From Colwellia sp. C2M11 (GTDB lineage: Bacteria > Pseudomonadota > Gammaproteobacteria > Enterobacterales > Alteromonadaceae), in the NCBI RefSeq assembly GCF_018860915.1, contig NZ_JAHKQD010000007.1:1-64000 (forward strand): a stretch of DNA of 64,000 bases. The letters run 5' to 3'. Both the position numbers and the translations under genes were made by a program. The notes beneath the pieces are model-generated. The model saw only the letters and a program-made list of their open reading frames with translations. It had not been told where the DNA came from and did no database searches. Shown one piece after another: positions 43,774 to 54,147 of the stretch; position 1 is the stretch's first letter, and each line of letters opens with the position of its first letter.

Positions 43774-46092
43774 TTATTTTTTCTTGTTTGGCCATAAAAA
43801 CGCAGCTAAAGCAGGTAAGACAATAACCGCTGCTAGCATATTAACTAAAAACATAAAGGTTAAAAGTATGCCCATATCAACTTGGAATTTTAAATCTGAG
43901 AAGAACCATGTAGAAACACCAATAGCCAATGTAATGCCGGTAATTAATACTGCACTTCCTCGCTCCTTCAGTGCTGATAGGTATGCATCATGAACATTTG
44001 CGCCATTCTTCAACTCATTACTCATGGTTGATAAGATATAAATACCATAATCAACACCAATACCAACACCTAAAGCAATTACAGGTAATGTTGATACAGT
44101 TAAGCCAATATCTAATACCGTCATTAACCATTGCGCTAAGGTTGATACAATATAAAGCGGTAACACAACAACAACTGTTGCTCTAATACTTCTAAAACTT
44201 AATAAGCATAATATAATGACCGCACCATAGACATAAATCATCATAGGTAACTGTGCTTCAGCTACTGCTTCATTGGTAGCAGCCATAACTCCAATAGGAC
44301 CTGATGCTAGTTTAAACTGTAATTGATCATTACCTAGCTCTTTTGCTGCCAACTTAACTTCATTCACAACACGTTCTATTGTGTCTGCCTTATGATCTTG
44401 TAAAAATAAGATAACAGGCATAACACTACAGTCATTATTTAACAAACCACTTGATGAAGGGACACGAGCAATAGACTGTACTAATGTTTGTTGGTTACGT
44501 GGGATCACACGCCAATTAGGATTACCTTCATTATAACCCGCATTAACAACCTTAGAAATTGAGGCCAAACTAACAGCAGACTGGACTCCAGGGACATTTT
44601 CCATACGCCATTGAAACCTATCAATAGTATTCATCGTTTCATAATACGTACAAGCATCAGGCGTTGTTTCAATGATAACTGACATATAATCAACACTGAT
44701 AGCATAGCGTTCGGTAATTAAAAAAGTATCTTGATTATAGCGTGACGACTCATGTAGAGCAGGTGCACCAGCGTGTAATTCACCTATTTTTAAATTTTGT
44801 GAATTTAATAAGCCAGCAGCATAAAGCACTACAGTAAAAACTAAGATTACAAACGCTGTTTTCCTTGTTGCGAAAGTAGCCATAAAGCGCCAAATTGAGC
44901 TTTCTTCACCAATATTTCCAGCATGGTTAGCTCTATCTTTTGGTGTGATTTTCAAGTATGAGACCAACAAAGGTAATAATATTAAATTGGTAAGAATAAT
45001 CATCGCTACACCTAATGAAGCAGTGATGGCCAGTTCTCTAATAACACCAATATCAATAGAAAGTAATGTCATAAAGCCAATGGTGTCAGATAACAATGCG
45101 ATACCACCAGGGATTAATAAAGCCCTAAAGCTAGCTTGAGCAGCTGCTTGACTTGATAGACCTAAGCTCACTTGTCTCACAACAGAGTTAATCATTTGAA
45201 CGCCATGACTAACACCAATGGCAAAAACTAGAAATGGCACCAAAATAGACATTGGATCTAAACCAAAACCTAAAGTAGACAACATGCCTAATTGCCAAAT
45301 AACAGCCACTAAGGAACATAAAATAGGGAGAATAGTTAAGCTAATTGAATGGCAGAAAAAGTAGACCATTATCGCAGTAATCGCGATGGCGATAAGAAAG
45401 AAAATTACCACTCCTTTCGCACCGTCTGCCACATCACCAACAACTTTAGCAAAACCAATAATATGAACAGTAATATTATCTTTTTCAAATGATTGACGAA
45501 CGTCTTCTTCAAGTTGCGCAGCTATTTTTAATATATCTAGCTTTTCACCTGTGTCAGGGTTGAAGTCAAGTAGAGACGCTTTGACCATTGCACAACTGTA
45601 ATCATCGGCAACAATGCTACCTACTATGCCTGCTTTTTCAATGTTACCTTTAACTATCGCTAAACCACGTTCATCTGGTTGAAAGTCTGCCGGTATAACT
45701 GGACCACCAGCAAAACCATCTTCTACTACTTCAACAAAGCGAGTACTAGGTGAATATAATGATTTAACTTGAATACGGTCAACACCTGGAATAAAAAACA
45801 ACTTGTCATGAACGCCTTTCAACGCTTCAAAAAATTCTGGGTTAAAAATATCGCCGTCACTATTACAAACAGATATTAAGATGTTATTAGCACCACCAAA
45901 ATTCTCCCTATGTTTTAAATAGGTTTTCATATAACTATGGTTAAGCGGAATATTTTTAGTAAATGAGGCACCTAACTGAATTTGCGTAGCTTGAAATAAC
46001 AAAAAGCCACTAACGAGGACAAACATCATTAATACTAAAATTTTATGACGAAATAGACCAATTTCTAAACGGTTTGCGAGAGAAGTTTTCAT
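43774..46092 (-). CDS. RND/MMPL-family transporter
   Basis: A 772-residue inner-membrane permease with the RND layout: one N-terminal helix (about 20-38), a periplasmic loop, five helices (about 230-380, with PFLVFAIGVSHGVQM), a single helix near 415, a second loop and a last five-helix block (YVYGAVIILCLLSF onward). The ATG at 46092 is preferred to the TTG at 46104, which sits one base from the only GGA. No membrane-fusion partner is nearby, as usual for MMPL-like members. Neighbours DUF1302 and DUF1329 suggest hydrophobic or lipid-like cargo. Confidence 0.85.
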   Translation of the reverse strand: MKTSLANRLEIGLFRHKILVLMMFVLVSGFLLFQATQIQLGASFTKNIPLNHSYMKTYLKHRENFGGANNILISVCNSDGDIFNPEFFEALKGVHDKLFFIPGVDRIQVKSLYSPSTRFVEVVEDGFAGGPVIPADFQPDERGLAIVKGNIEKAGIVGSIVADDYSCAMVKASLLDFNPDTGEKLDILKIAAQLEEDVRQSFEKDNITVHIIGFAKVVGDVADGAKGVVIFFLIAIAITAIMVYFFCHSISLTILPILCSLVAVIWQLGMLSTLGFGLDPMSILVPFLVFAIGVSHGVQMINSVVRQVSLGLSSQAAAQASFRALLIPGGIALLSDTIGFMTLLSIDIGVIRELAITASLGVAMIILTNLILLPLLVSYLKITPKDRANHAGNIGEESSIWRFMATFATRKTAFVILVFTVVLYAAGLLNSQNLKIGELHAGAPALHESSRYNQDTFLITERYAISVDYMSVIIETTPDACTYYETMNTIDRFQWRMENVPGVQSAVSLASISKVVNAGYNEGNPNWRVIPRNQQTLVQSIARVPSSSGLLNNDCSVMPVILFLQDHKADTIERVVNEVKLAAKELGNDQLQFKLASGPIGVMAATNEAVAEAQLPMMIYVYGAVIILCLLSFRSIRATVVVVLPLYIVSTLAQWLMTVLDIGLTVSTLPVIALGVGIGVDYGIYILSTMSNELKNGANVHDAYLSALKERGSAVLITGITLAIGVSTWFFSDLKFQVDMGILLTFMFLVNMLAAVIVLPALAAFLWPNKKK

Positions 46093-46137
46093 AATATTTT
46101 GCAATCCAATATTTTTAACTATTATTATGGTTTAAGT

Positions 46138-47181
46138 TTATAAAGATATTAACTTTACGCCGACATCTGAAACAGCAATTAATTTCCCGTTAAACCACAC
46201 TCCTGCGATTAACGATTTTCCATCTTTTTGTGCTCTTAACTGATAACTTTGACCTTGATCTTTACTTTCTAATAAAGTGCCATTATTTGCTAAAAGGAAA
46301 ATGCGATCATCTGCACTTAAAACAATATCATTAATAAGTGCTGTAGTATGTGTTTGAATAGCTTGCCATGTTATTCCATTATCTTTACTTTGAAAAACAT
46401 GACCGCGTAAACCTGCAACTAAAAAATCACCTTGTTTTGTTTTAGAAATATCAAAAAATGAACCTTGATAAATATCATCAAACGGTTCCCAAGTAACACC
46501 AAAGTTATCACTTTTAGCCATTAATCCAATTTCTCCAACCATATAGAGAGTTTGTTTATCAAGAACCAAGCGATTAAAGTGCGGTAAAATAGAAGAGGCT
46601 TCATCTAAATAAGCTTCTTCATCTTCATTTTTAATTTCAGCTAAATATTCTGCATCTTCGGGTAAAAGGAATTCAGTATGAAACTCATTATGCCAACTTA
46701 CTCCACCATCATTTGTTCTAAAAACAAGGCCATAAGCACCAATAGCGATACCTTCAGTTGGCGTTTTAAAAATAATATCAAATAAAGGTTTTTCTAGTTC
46801 AGGCATGTATTGCTGAATTTGCCACGTAGCTCCACCATCAACGGTATTTAAAATAGTAGCATCATGACCAACAGCCCAACCAAGTTCGTTATTCACAAAA
46901 AACACACTGGTTAGTGTTGTTTGTAATGGCACTTTAGCTTGTTGCCAGTTAACAGCATCTGATGAAAGTAAAATATGTCCATGCTCACCAACAACTACTA
47001 ATTTATTAGGATTTACCTTCGTTATATCGAGTAATAGTGATTTACTCGCTAAACGGGCTTCAGCGGCAGGAATATTGATAATTGGTTTATTCTGTTTTAC
47101 CGGTAACTCATCAGCAAAGCTTGTATAAGTTACTGAGTATAAGAGCAAAAACATGGTTAATAACGGGGAAATAAAAGGCAT
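46138..47181 (-). CDS. YCF48/BNR-repeat beta-propeller protein
   Basis: An exported protein, 347 residues as started at ATG 47181 (MPFISPLLT..., signal peptide through SFADE); GAGAA lies eight bases upstream, while the frame is open to 47247. Repeats such as VVVGEHGHILLSSDAVNW, GWAVGHDATILNTVDGGATW, IGAYGLVFRTNDGGVSW and VAGLRGHVFQSKDNGITW are the Asp-box/YCF48 blades of a periplasmic propeller. It belongs to the DUF1302-DUF1329-RND operon. Role inferred only from that linkage. Confidence 0.82.
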   Translation of the reverse strand: MPFISPLLTMFLLLYSVTYTSFADELPVKQNKPIINIPAAEARLASKSLLLDITKVNPNKLVVVGEHGHILLSSDAVNWQQAKVPLQTTLTSVFFVNNELGWAVGHDATILNTVDGGATWQIQQYMPELEKPLFDIIFKTPTEGIAIGAYGLVFRTNDGGVSWHNEFHTEFLLPEDAEYLAEIKNEDEEAYLDEASSILPHFNRLVLDKQTLYMVGEIGLMAKSDNFGVTWEPFDDIYQGSFFDISKTKQGDFLVAGLRGHVFQSKDNGITWQAIQTHTTALINDIVLSADDRIFLLANNGTLLESKDQGQSYQLRAQKDGKSLIAGVWFNGKLIAVSDVGVKLISL

Positions 47182-47263
47182 CGTTGAAATTCTCGACATT
47201 AAGTATGAAACGGTAGAAAAAATTACTAAAAATATTAAAAATGACAAAAGTAAACGTTAGAAC

Positions 47264-47293
47264 AAAAACGGCTGGCACCTGCCAGCCGTTTTT
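47264..47293 (-). terminator. intra-operon terminator after the DUF1329 gene
   Basis: A near-perfect 13-bp stem, AAAAACGGCTGGC facing GCCAGCCGTTTTT, with a four-base loop and U run on the - strand. It lies between DUF1329 and the propeller gene, so it should lower expression of the two distal genes. Confidence 0.85.
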
Positions 47294-47308
47294 AAGTAAA
47301 AAGCAGCG

Positions 47309-48715
47309 CTATCTTCTACCTTCTCTTCTTAATGCCGCAGGGGTAAAATCTTTATGCTCTAACTCTGCAGAAAAATCATACATTTTTGCCTCATTATCTA
47401 AGCCCATAGCAATATATCGTCTAGATTGAAAATCATGATAAACTTCTAGCGTAGACCATTGTGTTGGTACTTCATAGTAATTAAGACCATGAGCAACAGC
47501 TACACGATATAACTCATCTCGGTTATCATAAATATCAGAAATTGCTACTTGCCAACTATCTTCATCTATATAAAACACACGTTTTTTATAGGTATGACGA
47601 GTATTTTCTTTCAAATTAGCTTCAACAACCCAAACACGATGTTTTTCATATCGTACTAAATCAGGATTAATATGACCGGGTTTTATAATGTCATTATATT
47701 TAACTTTGTCGCTATGTAACCGGTAATCATTATAAGGAATAAGCAGTTCTTGCTTACCTTTTAGTGTCCAGTTATAGCGATTAGGTGCGCCATTGTACAT
47801 ATCAAAGTCATCAGTAAGTCTTAAACCATCTGATGCACTACCTGGTGCGTCATATGCAACATTCGGTGCACGTCTTACTCGGCGTTGTCCCGTATTGTAT
47901 GTCCATGCTTGACGAGGTGTTTTTATTTGATCCATGGTTTCATGAACCAATAATGCTGTCCCGGCTAAACGTGCTGGCTCTGTAACCTTCTGCTTAAATT
48001 TAAATAAAATATTTGTACTTTCAAGATCAGCCGGCGTGCTACCTTTTACGTTGTAAGGTAATAGTAATTGGTCATCAAAACCAATAAAAGTGTAATCACC
48101 AGAAGCCGTAGGCGCTGCTTGTCCACCTTGACGTGTTAACCCTTCACCTCGATAACGAACAATATGATTCCAAATAGCTTCTAAGCCATTCTCAGGGATC
48201 GGAAATGGAATACCTACCGCTGTATTCTTAATACCATTGCCGCCTTCTACAAGTTCAGCTCTGGTTGAGTTAACTTTTACTGCCTTATATACATGATCAG
48301 GAAATGAAGCACTTCGTCTTGTTTGATAAATGTTCATTTTGTACGTTTCAGGATAAGTTTCAAATAACTTCACTTGCCCCGGAGTTAACAAATCTTTGTA
48401 CTCAGCTACATTACTTGCAGTAATCGTAAATTTAATTTTATCATTTGGGTATGGATCTAAGTGGTGATCACCAACTTTATATCCTTCAGGGGCTTTAGTA
48501 ATACCACCCGTCCACTCAGGAATTGAGCCATCTTTATTTGCCGCTTTAACTGCGCCCATTGGCGTTAACTCATTTCCTAATTTCTCTGCATCTTCTGCTG
48601 AAATTTTGGCTAGCGCACTACCGGAAGTAAATGCAACGGTTAAGGCGAGTATAATTGCACTTTTCTTTAAAGTACGTTTATTTAAGGTATGAGTCTTAAA
48701 GTTCTGATTGTTCAT
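47309..48715 (-). CDS. DUF1329 family protein
   Basis: A 468-residue protein with signal peptide (about 1-36, SALAKIS junction). It resembles LolA/LolB-like DUF1329 proteins: AEKLGNELTPMGAVKAANKDGSIPEWTGG, PDHVYKAVK, RAPNVAYDAPG and KKRVFYIDEDSWQV. Probably a periplasmic carrier for a hydrophobic molecule. It starts 14 bases after the DUF1302 stop, so the two form a tight pair. Confidence 0.88.
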   Translation of the reverse strand: MNNQNFKTHTLNKRTLKKSAIILALTVAFTSGSALAKISAEDAEKLGNELTPMGAVKAANKDGSIPEWTGGITKAPEGYKVGDHHLDPYPNDKIKFTITASNVAEYKDLLTPGQVKLFETYPETYKMNIYQTRRSASFPDHVYKAVKVNSTRAELVEGGNGIKNTAVGIPFPIPENGLEAIWNHIVRYRGEGLTRQGGQAAPTASGDYTFIGFDDQLLLPYNVKGSTPADLESTNILFKFKQKVTEPARLAGTALLVHETMDQIKTPRQAWTYNTGQRRVRRAPNVAYDAPGSASDGLRLTDDFDMYNGAPNRYNWTLKGKQELLIPYNDYRLHSDKVKYNDIIKPGHINPDLVRYEKHRVWVVEANLKENTRHTYKKRVFYIDEDSWQVAISDIYDNRDELYRVAVAHGLNYYEVPTQWSTLEVYHDFQSRRYIAMGLDNEAKMYDFSAELEHKDFTPAALRREGRR

Positions 48716-48729
48716 AATTGTGACTTCTC

Positions 48730-50805
48730 CTAAATTGAATAACTTATGCTAAGTGATATGTAGTCACGATCTTCCATTTGGTTAGTCGTGCCAACACCAT
48801 CGAAGAAGCTGTTATAGTTTATATCTGCTTTCCAGGTGCTTTGGTAATCAAAAGTAAAACCAAGCGCTACAGATTTTCGATCTTCAATAAATAAAAATAA
48901 TGGGTCAGGCGTTATACCTTTCACATCATGTGAAAAAACGATACGAGGACTTACATTAACCCCAGAAAACACGTTAGCGTAATCAAGCTTACCAACCATT
49001 TTATAACCCCAAGCAAAAGCCGTTGGGAATGGGTTAGTCTCTATACCATTTTGTAAACCTAATTCTAATCCTGGTGCTGCAGCTACACCACCATTTCTTG
49101 ACGTACCCGGACCATTTAAACGTAGTACATCTTCATCAGGCATGTCACTGATATTGATCCCGCCAATTTCAACTAACCCAACAAATTGGCTTGCGCCTAA
49201 CATTGGACCAAATAAGTGGGTGATGGTCATTTGTGCTTGAACGGTATCCGCTAAAATAAAACCATTGGCTGTAACACCTGAAGCATAAGGCAAACCTGTA
49301 GTGTCATCCTTAAGTTGAGATATATTGTTCAAATCATCTCTTAAGCCAGCATTAAACAACTGTTGTGGCATTGCAGCAAAAAGTAATTCAACATCATCAA
49401 TTTGCAATGGCTCATCTTCACGATAACTAATTTCACCGGCAACCGCAGTATTTCCTAATGTTGTATTAAAACTCATTGCATACATTTTAATATCTTCAGG
49501 ATAAGCAAGTTTTACTTGTGAAAAAGTACTCAGATCATAAAGATTTTCTGTGGTAATTTGACTTGTGGCTATTTGCGCAAGATCAGCACCAATAGAGGCA
49601 GCACCAAAGTCCGCTGTTTGACCTGAGAATAATGGGCGACGGCTATGATAGTTTACATAGTACAAGCTTAATTCTGTTTCATTTAATTCAGGTAAATACC
49701 AAGAAAAACGCAAACCATATTGACCTCCATTTTCAGGTCGCCATTCAGCAGTTTCACCTGGAGAACGCAATGTAACCTTACTTGGATAAGCTAAATAAGC
49801 TTGTGCAGCTGAAGTGCTGTCTAATGAACCAGCTCTTAATAAATCACCCAGTTGATTTAAACCAGCCATTAATGTATTAACATCAATATCTGGATTACCT
49901 GAGAAGCCTAGTTGTACATTATTATTATCGCCCCCATCACCAGCAAAGTCGTTCGTTGAGAAATAACTGCCTGGTGGGGGTAAAATAGTTTTTTCCCATG
50001 AGTATTGATAAAAAGCTTCAATATTAAAGTTTTCTGTAATACCCAAAGAGCCCCAAACAGCACCGAATGGAATAAACGCTTCTTTTAACTCTGCTCCAGG
50101 CGCTCTTAAACGTGAAATATCTACTGGGTTTATTTCACTAATACCATGACCAATGAGGGTACTTTCCCCCCAACTAATCACTTGCTGCCCGACACGAACA
50201 GAGAACGGCATATCGGCAATATCAAAATTACCGTAAACATAAGCATCAAGTATACGCACATCAGCACAAACTTGTTCTTTAGCTTCGCTATCATTACACG
50301 GGTCATTAACTTGACCACTAATTTGATTGGTCCAATCTCGATCACTATCCATCATGGCAAAGTCGTAATAATACATACCACGTAGGAAAACACCCATACC
50401 GTCATAATGAATATCTAATTCGTGTGTACCTTTAAGTATTTGTGAAAATGATTCACCAGCGTCGTAATTTAAATTACCGTTATCACCATTTGCAGAATAG
50501 CCACCCTGACCTTGCCAGATAGTTTCTTTTGTTGGGTTGGCATTAAACACCGCATTATATTGACTAAAATCAAGACCATTATTAGGATTGTTTGCTATAG
50601 CAACATTATCATTCCAATTTCGGTTTTCAGTTCGCCAACTACTACCAGCACTGAAAGTAGAATCAAAATTAACTTCTACGTCTCCAAATTCCCATCTTGC
50701 AGCTTGGGCATTATTAAGACTTGTGCCTAAAAGTGTCATTGAAAGTGCTGCAGCAATACCAACTGCTATTGGTTTTTTAGAAAACCTGCGAGGGTTATAT
50801 TTCAT
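48730..50805 (-). CDS. DUF1302 family outer-membrane protein
   Basis: A 691-residue protein with signal peptide (about 1-35, NAQAARW junction). EFGDVEVNFDSTFSAGSSWR, a LRAPGAELKEAFIPFGAVWGSLGI segment and a strand-rich remainder ending SISYSI fit DUF1302 barrels. First gene of a four-gene operon. DUF1302/DUF1329 pairs are commonly associated with uptake or degradation of lipids, sterols and other hydrophobic compounds. FadR- and PsrA-like sites upstream agree with this. Confidence 0.88.
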   Translation of the reverse strand: MKYNPRRFSKKPIAVGIAAALSMTLLGTSLNNAQAARWEFGDVEVNFDSTFSAGSSWRTENRNWNDNVAIANNPNNGLDFSQYNAVFNANPTKETIWQGQGGYSANGDNGNLNYDAGESFSQILKGTHELDIHYDGMGVFLRGMYYYDFAMMDSDRDWTNQISGQVNDPCNDSEAKEQVCADVRILDAYVYGNFDIADMPFSVRVGQQVISWGESTLIGHGISEINPVDISRLRAPGAELKEAFIPFGAVWGSLGITENFNIEAFYQYSWEKTILPPPGSYFSTNDFAGDGGDNNNVQLGFSGNPDIDVNTLMAGLNQLGDLLRAGSLDSTSAAQAYLAYPSKVTLRSPGETAEWRPENGGQYGLRFSWYLPELNETELSLYYVNYHSRRPLFSGQTADFGAASIGADLAQIATSQITTENLYDLSTFSQVKLAYPEDIKMYAMSFNTTLGNTAVAGEISYREDEPLQIDDVELLFAAMPQQLFNAGLRDDLNNISQLKDDTTGLPYASGVTANGFILADTVQAQMTITHLFGPMLGASQFVGLVEIGGINISDMPDEDVLRLNGPGTSRNGGVAAAPGLELGLQNGIETNPFPTAFAWGYKMVGKLDYANVFSGVNVSPRIVFSHDVKGITPDPLFLFIEDRKSVALGFTFDYQSTWKADINYNSFFDGVGTTNQMEDRDYISLSISYSI

Positions 50806-51224
50806 ATTCTGTTTCTCCCCTGAAGCGAATCAAATAATTTAAAATCTTATCTTTTTAGTTAAACGTAAAAAGTAGATATTTACCAAAACTTAAAATCGTT
50901 ATTTGTTTTTTTATTTATTAACCACAAATGTGAAGGTTAATACACAATTTGATAGTTAGCCAATAATTGCATCATTTTCATTAGGTAGCAAGTGCAAAAA
51001 CAATAGTTAAATAGCTGTAATATAATGATTTGCAGATAGTTATATCACATAAACTATCAGACGTTTAAAACATTTGTTTGAAAACAAAAAACATCTGTAA
51101 AATATATTACAACTAAGTTAATGAAATAACGGTTGTTTCTAAAGAAATATTCCCTTAAACAAGTCATTTAATGGTCAGACCTCTGTTTAAAGCTATTACT
51201 CTATTGGATTTAAAAAATATTTTT
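50806..51224 (-). promoter_or_regulatory. promoter region of the DUF1302 operon with FadR-like and PsrA-like sites
   Basis: The 419-base gap holds no gene. TGGTCAGACC (51172-51181) matches the half-site core of the FadR operator (TGGTCnGACCA). AAAACATTTGTTTG (51067-51080) fits the PsrA-type pattern nAAAC-N4-GTTTG. Both regulators control fatty-acid degradation in gammaproteobacteria. The sites lie 260-380 bases before the DUF1302 start. Assignments are by eye. Confidence 0.4.
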
Positions 51225-51440
51225 TTATGATAACTTTCTTAAAGATAAAAATTTATTATTTTCAGTTTCCAAACAAAAGTGACCGGAAATTCCACTACTT
51301 GTTAAATGATTCCGTAAATGCATTGCTGGAAATTGGACCTTAGTTCCTAAATTACTAGTTACTACTATTGATAAAATTTCACCACGGTAATAAGGAAAAA
51401 ATTCTTCCCTAGATATATTTAATGAAAAATAATACTTCAT
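51225..51440 (-). CDS. DUF2835 family protein
   Basis: A 71-residue protein when started at ATG 51440 (MKYYFSLNISREEF); the frame is open to 51491 but the extra 17 residues are not family-like. TKVQFPAMHLRNHLTSSGISGHF and NNKFLSLRKL match the DUF2835 pattern. Small, soluble, function unknown. It sits just after pepN and is probably cotranscribed with it. Confidence 0.82.
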   Translation of the reverse strand: MKYYFSLNISREEFFPYYRGEILSIVVTSNLGTKVQFPAMHLRNHLTSSGISGHFCLETENNKFLSLRKLS

Positions 51441-51506
51441 GCTAATTTCATTCTTTAAAAATATAGACTGATGCATGCATAAATACCACATCAGCCTAGG
51501 TTGGAT

Positions 51507-54086
51507 TTACATTGTTAGTGATGCATCTAATTTTTCTTTCAAATCATTAGACAAATGTGGCAGAGTTTGTAATTTCAATAATTGCGCCTTCATTAATTCT
51601 TTATGTGGTTGGGCAAAACTATTAAATTGAATTAGCGGTGTTATGAGTCTTGATGCTACTTGTGGGTTAATAGCATTAAGAGCAGCAATATTTTCTGCTA
51701 AAAATTCATAGCCTTTGCCTGACACACAATGAAAATAGCGAGGATTATTCATAGCAAAAGCGCCTATTAGTGATCTGGCTCTGTTAGGGTTTTTCAGTGT
51801 AAATAACTTGTGTTCAGTTAAGTTACCCAACTGAGTAAAAATATCTTCACTCACAAGACTGGCAGATAATGAAAACCATTTATCCATAACTAAGGATGTA
51901 TCTTGCCACTTGTCTTCAAAAGCTTGCATTTGTGCGGTAAAGCCATCTAGATTGTATTTGGCACTACAAGTTAATGCGGCAAGTGAATCAGTCATATTGT
52001 CTGATTCATTGAATTGTTGCTCAACAAGCGTTGCGTGCTGCTCTAAAGATGCTAAGTAATGTAAACAGATATTTTTTAATGCTTTATTTGCTGTTACTTC
52101 TGCTTCAGATAAATTGCTATTTTGTAACAATGTCTGACAATCTCGTAGTTTTTGTAATAAAGGTTGTTCTATTCCCTTTGCAATGAATAAAGAAAGTTTT
52201 TGTAAAGCATTAACTAAGTTAATAGGGTTTACTTGCTCAATAATATCTGCTGCTTCATCAAAACTAGGTAGCATAAGCTGCTCAGCAATAAAAGCGGCAT
52301 CATCGTTTGAGTTTAATAGCTCGGTTAAACATGTTAAAAGCTGGGTTGGAATAACAAATTCAGGCAGTAAAGTTAAAGATTTTATGTACGACATCAATAA
52401 CTTTTGTCCTGCATCCCATCGACAAAAACTATTCTTTGCTTTTGAAATAATAGTAAATAAATCATCATCATCCTGAGCAAAGTTAACTTTTACTGGCGCA
52501 CTAAAATCAGCTAGTAACGCAATAGTTGGCTTTGTTTCAAAACCTTTAAAATGCCATGTTTGATCATCTTCAGTTAATTCAACCATATGTTCTTGAACGG
52601 CTGTTTCACCATTAACAATAAGTTCAAGTTTAATAGGAATATGTAACGCTTGAGGGGCAACTTGCTTAGTGGTAATAGGCGATTGCTGAGCTAATGTTAA
52701 GCTATAAACCCCCGCTTCATCGAAATGCTCACTTACTCTAATTGATGGTGTACCTGACTGACTATACCAAAGCTTAAATTGTGATAAATCTTTATTAGCA
52801 GCATCGCTCATAGCATTAATGAAATCATCACAGGTAACTGCCATACCATCAAAGCGTTTAAAATAAAGATCCATACCCAATCTAAACTTATCTTTGCCTA
52901 GTAATGTATGCAACATACGAATTACCTCTGCACCTTTTTCATATACAGTTAAGGTGTAGAAATTATTCATTTCTAAAACTTGTTCCGGACGAATAGGATG
53001 TGCCATTGGACCAGCGTCTTCAGAAAACTGTTGTGACCGTAATACTCGTACATTTTGAATGCGTGTTACTGCACTTGAATGCATATCTGCGCTAAATTGT
53101 TGATCACGAAAAACGGTTAATCCTTCTTTTAGACTCAGTTGGAACCAATCACGACAAGTGACTCTGTTACCTGTCCAGTTATGAAAGTACTCATGTGCTA
53201 TTACCGCTTCAATATTAAAATAATCGCTGTCTGTTGCACAATCTTTATCAGCTAAGACATATTTACTATTAAAAACATTTAAACCTTTATTTTCCATCGC
53301 CCCCATATTGAAGAAATCAACGGCAACAATCATGTAAATATCAAGATCATATTCTAATCCAAAGGTTTGTTCGTCCCATTCCATGGATTTTTTTAACGAG
53401 GCCATCGCATGTTCAGCTTTATGTAAATTCCCTTTATCAACGAATATTTCTAACGCTACTTCACGATCAGAGCAAGTCGTAAAGCTATCCGTTAATAAAT
53501 CAAAGTCTCCTGCCACGAGTGCAAACAAGTAGCAAGGTTTTGGGAAGGGATCATGCCACGTAACAAAGTGTTTGTTATGGTCTAAATCACCTTGTTCAAT
53601 TTTATTACCATTAGATAATAAATAAGGGTATAGCGACTTATCAGCAATAACTTTTGTCGTAAAAACAGCCATTACATCGGGTCTATCTAAATAATAGCTA
53701 ATACGACGAAAACCTTCAGCCTCACACTGAGTACAGAAGGCATCACCTGACTTAAATAACCCCTCTAGAGAAGTATTTTCAACAGGGTTAATACGAGTAA
53801 CAATCGTTAATTTAAAATCATTTTCTAATGTGCTTAAAGATAAACTATTTTCAGATAGCTGGTAATGTTCTGTAGATAATTGCTCATCGTTAATATAAAT
53901 AGATATTAGGGTTAGTTGCTCACCATTTAAAACCAATGGTTCTTGATGCTCACCTTGACGAAATACTGTCATTTCATTGATAACACGAGTACTTGTATCG
54001 TCAAGTTCAACGGTTAAATTCACCGTTTGTAATGTGAAAGGTGATGGGCGGTAGTCCGCTAAAAAGTGTGCAGCAGTTTGAGACAT
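51507..54086 (-). CDS. pepN: aminopeptidase N (M1 family)
   Basis: A zinc aminopeptidase removing N-terminal residues from peptides in the cytoplasm. 859 residues (E. coli PepN has 870). The exopeptidase motif GAMENKGL (about 262-269) and the zinc motif HEYFHNW followed by the distal Glu in KEGLTVFRDQ (about 293-325) are intact. The long C-terminal helical domain is complete. Followed closely by DUF2835. Confidence 0.96.
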   Translation of the reverse strand: MSQTAAHFLADYRPSPFTLQTVNLTVELDDTSTRVINEMTVFRQGEHQEPLVLNGEQLTLISIYINDEQLSTEHYQLSENSLSLSTLENDFKLTIVTRINPVENTSLEGLFKSGDAFCTQCEAEGFRRISYYLDRPDVMAVFTTKVIADKSLYPYLLSNGNKIEQGDLDHNKHFVTWHDPFPKPCYLFALVAGDFDLLTDSFTTCSDREVALEIFVDKGNLHKAEHAMASLKKSMEWDEQTFGLEYDLDIYMIVAVDFFNMGAMENKGLNVFNSKYVLADKDCATDSDYFNIEAVIAHEYFHNWTGNRVTCRDWFQLSLKEGLTVFRDQQFSADMHSSAVTRIQNVRVLRSQQFSEDAGPMAHPIRPEQVLEMNNFYTLTVYEKGAEVIRMLHTLLGKDKFRLGMDLYFKRFDGMAVTCDDFINAMSDAANKDLSQFKLWYSQSGTPSIRVSEHFDEAGVYSLTLAQQSPITTKQVAPQALHIPIKLELIVNGETAVQEHMVELTEDDQTWHFKGFETKPTIALLADFSAPVKVNFAQDDDDLFTIISKAKNSFCRWDAGQKLLMSYIKSLTLLPEFVIPTQLLTCLTELLNSNDDAAFIAEQLMLPSFDEAADIIEQVNPINLVNALQKLSLFIAKGIEQPLLQKLRDCQTLLQNSNLSEAEVTANKALKNICLHYLASLEQHATLVEQQFNESDNMTDSLAALTCSAKYNLDGFTAQMQAFEDKWQDTSLVMDKWFSLSASLVSEDIFTQLGNLTEHKLFTLKNPNRARSLIGAFAMNNPRYFHCVSGKGYEFLAENIAALNAINPQVASRLITPLIQFNSFAQPHKELMKAQLLKLQTLPHLSNDLKEKLDASLTM

Positions 54087-54147
54087 AAATGATCCAAATA
54101 TCTGATAAAAATAAAGCTACCTTAATAAAAGGTAAGTTAAAAAGTAG

